A DNA stretch of 64,000 nucleotides from Druceiella hillmani (lineage: Eukaryota > Arthropoda > Insecta > Lepidoptera > Hepialidae), in assembly GCA_039881145.1 (NCBI GenBank), contig JAYKKI010000088.1, positions 699,501 to 763,500 of the forward strand, given 5' to 3'. Below are positions 56,485-64,000 of the stretch, piece after piece. The position numbers and the translations under genes are program-made. Each line of letters starts with the position of its first letter. The first letter of the stretch is position 1. Below the pieces are notes generated by a model. It searched no databases, was not told the DNA's origin, and was given only the letters and a program-made list of their open reading frames with translations.

Positions 56485-58690
56485 GTTTGTTAGCATTAAA
56501 ATTTTAGTATTTTGAGTACAAGTTTTTATCGCCAAAAATTTCTCATTTTCCGATTTGTAAAATAGAATTAATTTTATACTCGGTTGTTATGGCTTATAAG
56601 AACTGTGCAAGAAACATAGAGGTTGCTTGACAATAATAAAAATAAGAACATTTGGTAACACGTTTCTTAATATCAGTGCAGGGTTTATCGATAGAAAAAA
56701 AATAAATGTTATTAAAGATAATGAAGTTACATTATGAGCATATCTTAGATTCATCAAAAACTCAACACTGTATTCTTTTTATGAATTGTTAAAATACTTT
56801 TATACAACATATCACACCATATTTAGATATTTGATTGATTACAGTATGTATGCTAAATGACGAAAAAAATACATATAGCTTATACTCGTACAAAGCGAAC
56901 AAAAATACTTCCCCACGTAGCCCCATGCGTTAAACTACGGTGAAAGAGTCAAAGAAAGAAGAAAATATATAAAGGAGATAGTTTTATTGAAACAGAGACA
57001 ATTATTCCTTTTTTGAGGGCAATTTATCACAAAAAGAGCGCCAATATGTTTATCTATATTACTTTATTGAAAACCACTGTCGTTCGCATACACCATTTTG
57101 TGTTTTGACTTTAATTCTTTTTGGAATTGAAAATTCAAAAACCGAAAGTCAACTTTTGTGTTAAATTTCAAACTTGTTCACTTTAACTTCAAATTTAAAA
57201 ATAAACTTAGCGCCGAATTTTAATAACAAAAGTCGACCATTCCTATTGGATTTCACGTTAATTACTTTCGGTTTCATGTTGATCTCATAAACGTCACAAG
57301 ATATTTTATGTATGTTAGCTCTAATTAATATATTTATTAATGTATATCTTATAAACTTACGTCAAAAGGGTCGAAAGGAAGTGCACGTAACACAAAGTAC
57401 ATATTTATAACTTTACGATTCTCTACTTATATTTTGTTTTTTAACTTATTTATTTATTATCGAGTTTATAAACAAAACATATATAAGTAAATAGCATAGA
57501 TAAATACTGTTATCTATGGTTTGTAACCAGGGATAGCTGTTGAAGGTACAAAAATATCAGACATCGATATTACAAACAAAAACATCGCTGTCGTTTTATA
57601 GACATTCTGTCGCGGGCCTTACAGACTTCGATACTTCTGTACTAGGGATTATAAAAAAAATTCGATGAAAATTGAAACCGTCGGATATATTTTGGGATTT
57701 AACTCCAAAATTATCATATAGAATAGAGAAGTCATGACGCGTGTAGCATAATTTCTTTGTTATATTTTAGACTAGTGTTAATTGATTATAAACTTTACCC
57801 GAAATAACGTACAATACTTTATTACAAAGTGTGGGTGGCAGCCCTACGCACTATTACTATCAGCTGTTTTGTACGTATGTCAAAAGTATACTTGCAAAGC
57901 GTTGTCGATTTACTTAAATATTTATGATTGATTTATTACTAATTTTGCTTGTAACTAACAATATATAAGCTAACAATATATGTACTTAATTTATTTATAA
58001 ATTAGCAATGAACTAGCACATTTAATTATAAATATAATTTACAAAAGAAGCAATAAATCCTGGCACCGTGGCTATTTTTTTAATTGACAATTATGTAAAT
58101 TTATATGAAGGTTTTATTAGATATTTACGCCGATTTGTAATCATATTTTATTAATTTTTCTGAATGTATGATATTAAAATCTGTTTATACGAATTTAGTC
58201 TATATATCTATGGATTTAGTATATTTTTAGATGTATTTTTTAAATATTGAAACTCAACGATACACTGAGCAATTACTTTTTAAAGTGAGTAATATTTTTA
58301 AATGACAATTGTCTACGTAAATTTATTTGAAGATTTTATTAGATGTTTACGTCAATTTGTAATGGCAATTTATTAATTTTTCTGAAAGTATAGTATTAAA
58401 ACTCTTACAAGAATTCAGGACAATCCATGGATTTATACTTAGTATATTTTCTCTCTCTCTGCCGTTTTATCCCTTACTATATACTTATAAAACGAGGTTG
58501 AGATCACCAAAGAAGTTTCACTTTTGTGATTTGTACTGAGTTAAATGCCATTCATTTCTGTTCATTCTATTTTACTTCGATAGCTCTTTTCTTCTTGATT
58601 TTATTCTCATCCTTCAATTTTTCTGGGCTTTTACTTCTTTTTCTTTATTTCATTTGTGCTCATTGATGGTTGCACTTGTTTTAGCAGTGT
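56485..58690. other. Intergenic DNA, no gene seen
   Basis: AT-rich. Nearly repeated pieces at 58070-58160 and 58300-58400 (TTGACAATTATGTAAATTTA-like, GTTTTATTAGATATTTACG) show an old duplication. Confidence 0.35.
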
Positions 58691-58692
58691 TC

Positions 58693-58885
58693 AGCTACGT
58701 TTAGACTACAATGCATTGGTGTATACACTCAGTGTATAAATCAAGTGTCTATGTGAACACCGCCTTCGGCGCTTGCGACTTTTGTTGCGACACTTGTTTA
58801 GTGTCGCGACACCGAAACCGCCTTATATGTGAACGGCATAGACATTAGTGTTGCAATCAGTGTCGTAGTCTATACGAGTCTTTAC
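58693..58885. repeat. MITE-like element with TTTAGACTAC ends
   Basis: Left CTACGTTTAGACTACAATGC and right (minus) CTCGTATAGACTACGACAC are inverted and similar. The inner part is GC-rich, with repeated GTGTCGCGACAC (perfect palindrome at 58801-58812). Confidence 0.55.
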
Positions 58886-59239
58886 ATCTCTACGAACCTT
58901 CATTTTTCTTAGCCTTTTATTCCACGAATCATAAACTAAACAGTTTAATTTATTTCTTAAGATTTTTTGGCACTTTTTATTTTATTTTATTATTTTCGAT
59001 TTCTTTATTTTATTATCTTTCTTCGCCTTTTCGACTTTCTTCTTCTCTCTTTACCCCTTATATAATTTTTGTCATTATTATTAAGGGCGTATTTACATTT
59101 TTGACGAAAAAGCTTCATTTTGCCAAGTTTACTCTAAGCTTTGGAAATATGTAGTATACAGATTTTGATATGGAAATTAAGATCATACCTTCATCTATAA
59201 TTTCAGAAGGGGTAAGTTTTTTTTAAGGGTAAGGCACGC

Positions 59240-59257
59240 ACGCATGCACGCACATAC

Positions 59258-59323
<66 letters not shown>

Positions 59324-59325
59324 AT
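59240..59325. repeat. ACGC/TA microsatellite
   Basis: (ACGC)n-like start at 59236 followed by a long (TA)n run. Confidence 0.95.
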
Positions 59326-59439
59326 ATAATATGTCTGATGGAGCTCTACCACCTATTAAATTGAGTACAGCATTGAATGGTTAATTAATGAATATCACCC
59401 GTTTTGTAGGGTCTGCCGCGCTCTGCTTACAACTTAGCA

Positions 59440-59690
59440 TGCACGCACTAATGCCCTTATGCACCACACACAGTCGGGACTCTCAGTCGGATTTACTGAC
59501 AGTTAAAACATATTTTGTATGGATACTTTAGGAATTGGATCGTGCAATAGGGCACGGTAGATAAAGTAGACTCTTGTTCCGACTCGACTGGCAGTTAATG
59601 AGAAACAGAAATATGTTTTAACTGTTAGTTAGTCTAAATGACAGTCTTGACCGTGTGTGGTGCATGTGGGCGCAACCAGGTTTTAACATG
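59440..59690. repeat. Inverted-repeat element (~230 bp)
   Basis: Arms around GCACCACACACAGTC...ACAGTTAAAACATATTT (59461-59517) and the complementary AAATATGTTTTAACTGT...GTGTGTGGTGCATG (59608-59667). Imperfect arms of about 58 bp. Confidence 0.75.
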
Positions 59691-59699
59691 TTTTTATGT

Positions 59700-60056
59700 A
59701 CAGGAAAGATCCTGACAACTCTTTTTTCACGCAATAAGATGTCTCTAAATATGACATTATAAAATAGCCGTGCATCTAATCAACAACACAGATCAACAAT
59801 TTATGTTTGCTCGATGCCTCTTATGAAGTGCGTATAAGAAAGTGATACAAGGAGTGGATACACCTACCTAGTAGTAGTCTTATATTATTATTTATATATA
59901 AGACATATATAAATAATAATATTGTAGGTAACTTTATATATGTAAATATTATAGATTTAATTTATTGTATCACATTAAATAATTATGTTAATATTTCTGC
60001 TGTGTAAATTATTATTATTAAATTGTTAAATTTTAATTTTATTAATATTTCTTTCA

Positions 60057-60106
<50 letters not shown>

Positions 60107-60960
60107 TTTTTGAATTAATTTTTAACAACGTGATTAAGATTATTTTTAATAACCACATAACTACTAATACCCATAAATTCTTTTCTTTATATTAAAAAGT
60201 AGATAGGGCGTGTGGAATAGCTGATTGAGGCTAAGAAAGTTAATACAAATATAATAATGGTAATTATTTTCGTTATCATGGTAATCTTTTACCCAAACTG
60301 AGATATTTAGTTGTTTTTATACATCCACCCCCACATATGTAAAATTCAGGCCTAACATTTTCAGTATTGCGTGCTATCTACATTATATTTTAAAATCTGA
60401 GTTTGTGTGAACTTTCTTAACCTCACTCTGGGTTTCTGCGCACTATATCTGCCTTTAGTTCTTGTAATGTGAGGATCTAAATTTATTTTAATTATTTTTC
60501 TTTGTAGACGTGAACAATACGAATGTGTTGAAGAAAAAATGTAGAATATTGAAAATATGACTTTATTCCACTACCAACAAATATTATGTTACTAATGTGC
60601 CTTCTTTGTAGTAAAACTTGGAGAAGCGACTATGAAATCATCAAGAATTAAAGCACAGAGCAAATATGTATAGAACGGACAATACGCATACAAACCCATA
60701 TAAAGTTATACTTTTTCATACCCACCCAAACGCTGTCAAAGTGACACCCCCTCTCTCTTCGCCTCACCCCTCCTTTTCAAAGACGTGTGATTATTATTAA
60801 CGCCCATAGATGGGGTTATCAAAGAAAAAAATAATTTTTATTTTTATGAATTTATTTATTAAAACCATTATAATAAAAATATTTCAATCAAAAGACAAAT
60901 GTCGAAATAATACTATTGTACAATTTAAATTATTAAAATACAATTACTATAAAAATACAA
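59700..60960. other. Intergenic DNA, no gene seen
   Basis: A palindromic TATTATTATTTATATATA / TATATATAAATAATAATA pair at 59884-59922 and a (TA)n-(T)n tract at 60058-60112. The 3'UTR of the gene at 60972-61475 probably extends to AATAAA on the minus strand near 60855. Confidence 0.4.
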
Positions 60961-60971
60961 ATCTAGAAAAT

Positions 60972-61072
60972 TTAAATAAACTCGAAAATGCAGTTGTGAA
61001 TAGAATCAGGTTCTGCAAGTAGCTCTCTGGCATCACTAGGTGGTAATTGCATAGTGCGGGCAACTCGTACAT
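60972..61072 (-). CDS. Unrecognised gene, terminal exon
   Basis: Acceptor TTTTCAG, TAA stop at 60974-60972. 32 residues plus the split Asn. Confidence 0.7.
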
Positions 61073-61475
61073 CTGAAAACAAACATAAAATTGCATAAGC
61101 ACAGATATAATTATAGAAACATTTTGTAATTTATTAATGGATGTGACGTATTTCAAAATTTTGTTAAAACCCCACACTTGGTCAATAACACATGATTATA
61201 TGATTTCTTGAAAAATAAAAGAAAACCACTATTTTTCCTAGGAGTGGGCTCCGGTACAACGAAAAAGACCAATTTGTTCATAAACGTCTTATAAAATATA
61301 CATTATATTTAAAAAATCACATGTCACTTATATCAAAAACTAAAAATTTTTTCATCAGTCTTTAAACTTACTTGAAATATTTTGGTAAACATATTTTTCT
61401 GGTTCGGCCGTGCCCGACTTTGCCCCAACCTCACATTTGCTAGCCAGGTTAGGGCAATGTTGGGCATGGCCTATG
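60972..61475 (-). CDS. Unrecognised gene, last two coding exons
   Basis: Two exons (61475-61372 and 61072-60972) join through an A|AT split Asn codon. The first begins after TATACCACAG with one base of a split codon and reads IGHAQHCPNLASKCEVGAKS then GTAEPEKYVYQNIS, ending at the GTAAGTTT donor. The second follows TGTTTTCAG and reads NVRVARTMQLPPSDARELLA then EPDSIHNCIFEFI and TAA. Both splice borders are strong and the phases agree, so this is very likely real. There are three cysteines in the visible part and no domain I know. The gene starts to the right; no earlier exon with the required ending phase was securely found up to 64000, which is full of repeats and a hAT relic. Confidence 0.7.
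61372..61475 (-). CDS. Unrecognised gene, penultimate exon
   Basis: 104 nt, phase 2 start and phase 1 end, donor GTAAGTTT. Other frames are closed quickly. It contains a 24-bp imperfect inverted repeat within the coding sequence. Confidence 0.68.
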
Positions 61476-61479
61476 CTGT

Positions 61480-62495
61480 GGTATACAAAATAAAAATTAT
61501 ACATAAAAATTAACAATTATTTGGTCATATCATTGTTTCAAGTACAATGAGTACAGGACATATTTTATTGTATTGTCAATTTCATCAGTCAAGGACTATA
61601 TCTTTGCGAGTTTACTTAAAAATTATGTTCAAATTGAAATTTAATTTAATTAAATTACAATATAACAACCTTAGGAAACCAATTTAAAGTATTCATACAA
61701 GAAAGCTCTCTTTCATGTCTTACGGCTGTCAGGTGATTGAATGTGGCTCTTCATTAATAAAGCAGAGTTTGAAGAATGTGAAAAATAAAAATGGCCTTTC
61801 AGAAAGTTCTTCACATTAAAGAATGTGACGAAATCAAAAACGCGTATTGTAATTTTTTATTTTTTTTTCCCAACGATTTACTTAGTTTAAGGTCTATTTG
61901 AATTTCTTTGAGACCAGTCAATATTTATCTTGAAATAATGTTTAGTAAACAAAATATATATATTCAGATTAATCTTGCTTAAAATAATGATGTAAGATTT
62001 CTTTTAAATGATCAATAAATATAAATTGTCAAAAAACCAACTAAAATTTTGCCTCCCAGTTTTTATAAAGTGAAATATATGATATTTAACAAAAAATGGT
62101 CAAAGATTATTGTAAATTTATGAATACACCGAGTGTTATTTTTATAATCGTATTATTTGAAAATATAATTCATTATGATTACTGTATGTGTTGGACGTCA
62201 TCTGGACGAGATAACGATGGACTTCGTGCTTCTTACAATATTTCTTTAAGTTAATTCCGGAAAGCCACCTGCAGTCGGTGAAAACCTCATTCTACCAGTG
62301 TAAGTGAAATAACATAAACCATATTAAATAAACCAGCTTCCCATATTACAAAAACTATTCCACTGAGTAATAATACGGTACAAAGAAGAATTTATGAAAA
62401 GAATTGTTTAAAAACAACTCAATTTTCTATGCAACTTAACAAATCAACTTTGACAGTAAGTTTTACTATTAGCTAACATAGGATTTGTTAAAAAT
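61480..62495. other. Upstream of unrecognised minus-strand gene, no firm exon
   Basis: One minus-strand open stretch at about 62267-62140 (WLSGINLKKYCKKHEVHRYL...) follows a CTGCAG acceptor, but its donors do not fit the phase of the next exon. Confidence 0.3.
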
Positions 62496-62497
62496 GA

Positions 62498-63330
62498 AAT
62501 TATTTGCCAAGGATTATTATTCTCTAAATTTTCTAAAACATTTCATTTTCCAAGAATTGTCATTCCCCAAATTTCGTAAAACAGATAAAAAAGGTGAAAT
62601 AATTTTCAATACAGTAGACATGAAATAATTTGCCGAGAATTGTTATTCTCAAAATTTTCTAAAACAGATAAAAAAGATGAAATAATTTTCAATACAGTAG
62701 AAACGAAATAATTTGCCGAGAATTGTTATTCTCAAAATTTTCTAAAACAGATACAAAAGGTGAAATAATTTTCAATATAATAAGACTGAAATCATTTTCT
62801 AAGAATTGTCATTCCCCAAATTTCGTAAAACAGATAAAAAAGGTGAAATAATTTTCAATACAGTAGAAACGAAATAATTTGCCAAGAATTGTTATTCTCT
62901 AAATTTTCTAAAACAGATACAAAAGGTGAAATAATTTTCAATAGAATAAAACCGTAATCATTTTCCAAGAATTGTCATTCCCCAAATTTCGTAAAACAGA
63001 TACAAAAGGTGAAATAATTTTCAACACAGTAGAAACGAAATAATTTGCTAAGAATTGTTATTCTCAAAATTTTCTAAAACAGATAAAAAAGGTGAAATAA
63101 TTTTCAATACAGTAGAAACGAAATAATTTTCCAAGAATTGTCATTCCCCAAATTTCGTAAAACAGATAAAAAAGGTGAAATCATTTTCAACACAGTAGAA
63201 ACGAAATAATTTGCTAAGAATTGTTATTCTCAAAATTTTCTAAAACAGATAAAAAGGTGAAATAATTTTCAATTCAATAAAACCGAAATAATTTGCCAAG
63301 AATTGTTATTCTCCAATACAAAAGGTGAAA
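62498..63330 (+). repeat. ~82-bp tandem array with two alternating unit types
   Basis: About ten to eleven units share AAAACAGATA(A/C)AAAAGGTG and TAATTTTCAATACAGTAGA. Type A has AATTGTTATTCTCAAAATTT, type B has AATTGTCATTCCCCAAATTT. A and B are interspersed, in part alternating. Confidence 0.94.
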
Positions 63331-63369
63331 CAATTTTAAATAATTATCTAAACTTTAATTTTGTTATAG

Positions 63370-63790
63370 AAACAGAATTTAGGGATAGGAGAATGTTCTC
63401 AGTTTCCAAATTTTGCGAAATTACCGAAAACGAAGATTTGCTTGCCTACTGTCAACGATTAACAATCCAACTTTAGTCAAAGATTTCATGACGTTCTTCA
63501 CATTAACATACCAGATTGCGTATTGGACTTTTATGCAAGTAAGATTGAAGTTTCAGATATGCCAATATCTATAAAAGAGAGCAACTTATTGAAATATACA
63601 CAAATGAGCTTTAACCAAAGTTAGAAAAATAATTACACTAATTTTTGGTTGCAAAGGCATGTTCCAATTCTATATCCTACGATATCATCCTGTCTGATTC
63701 ATCCTTCTTACTAAAAATGATTTAGCTCTTAAGGACTTATGAATATTTTCAAATACAAATACATTTTCTTCTTTTGGTTTTCTAAAATTA
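63370..63790 (+). pseudogene. hAT-type transposase relic
   Basis: Broken frames give RFHDVLHINIPDCVLDFYAS and EVSDMPISIKESNLLKY, then FWLQRHVPILYPTIS. These resemble the hAT (ZBED/GTF2IRD2-like) C-terminal half, where RF-D..., an IQEELIELQ-like helix and the FW..L...YP.L block come in this order before the dimerisation region. Termini were not found. Confidence 0.6.
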
Positions 63791-64000
63791 ATAACACATT
63801 CCTTTAAAAATTAAAAATGTGTACTTAATTCATTACCTACGTGCAATTATCTCATCAGAGAGGACATAATAAATTATTTTTAGAAGGTTTTATTATATCA
63901 TTAATATTAATTCATTTGGGGGTTTATAATTAAGTTTTTGTTAAGTTTTAAATAAATAAATTTGTCAATAAACTCTCGGGGATGGTTCTCATCATCAAAG

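Noticed and set aside
61408..61470. Stand-alone hairpin/MITE
   Set aside because: It lies inside a coding exon with good splice borders and the right phase, so the inverted repeat is a property of the coding sequence.
1..64000. tRNA, rRNA or snRNA genes
   Set aside because: No cloverleaf with A and B boxes, rRNA core or Sm-site snRNA pattern was found by eye; a covariance-model scan would be needed to exclude small ones.

Overview
The window is AT-rich eukaryotic nuclear DNA. It has short exons with GT..AG introns, a dense load of decayed transposons and several minisatellites. The transposon mix (Tc1, mariner, piggyBac-like, pogo/Tigger, hAT, RTE and Jockey/CR1 remnants) and the gene content point to an insect; I cannot fix the order. 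No prokaryotic, organellar or viral genes were seen. All gene models were assembled by eye from splice sites and reading phase.

Five protein-coding loci can be supported. (1) Minus, 2641-2770: the first coding exon of a SAP-domain nuclear protein, closest in feel to the hnRNP U-like family; the rest lies to the left or was not found. (2) Plus, 4520-14175: five phase-consistent exons of dynein regulatory complex subunit 8 (DRC8/EFCAB2), an axonemal EF-hand protein. Its last short exon is not located. A match to the RFX X-box consensus lies 71 bp upstream of its ATG. (3) Minus, 38430-19504: an eight-exon gene with an unbroken 684-residue frame, encoding a nuclear-looking protein (N/Q/G/R-rich region, basic helical domain, acidic stretch, RRM-like fold, acidic tail) that I do not recognise. 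(4) Plus, 40385-46455: a three-exon gene for a 78-residue protein, also unrecognised, with an X-box-like site touching its start codon. (5) Minus, 61475-60972: the last two coding exons of an unrecognised gene that continues to the right.

Layout: the SAP gene and DRC8 diverge from a 1.75-kb spacer. DRC8 then runs towards the unrecognised nuclear-protein gene, which is itself roughly divergent from the 78-residue gene. Introns and spacers hold a pogo/Tigger relic (0.8-1.5 kb), a nearly full-length dead Tc1 element (5.6-7.3 kb), four relatives of one piggyBac-like element that carries a short acidic ORF, non-LTR relics (17.6-18.4, 22.2, 26.7-27.5 and 48.5-48.8 kb), an internally deleted mariner (32.1-32.9 kb), a second Tc1 relic (46.6-46.8 kb) and a hAT relic (63.4-63.8 kb).

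From 42 kb rightwards the DNA is dominated by tandem arrays. Four have units of about 168-184 bp and two have units of 80-82 bp, mixed with foldback/MITE-like inverted repeats. A further 73-bp array (23.7-24.6 kb) sits 107 bp from an exon of the nuclear-protein gene and repeats a 16-bp palindrome made of RFX-like half sites. The most useful leads are this array, the possibly exonised piggyBac fragment near 31.3-32.0 kb, the two unrecognised genes, and a terminal exon at 46.3 kb that is open in two frames.
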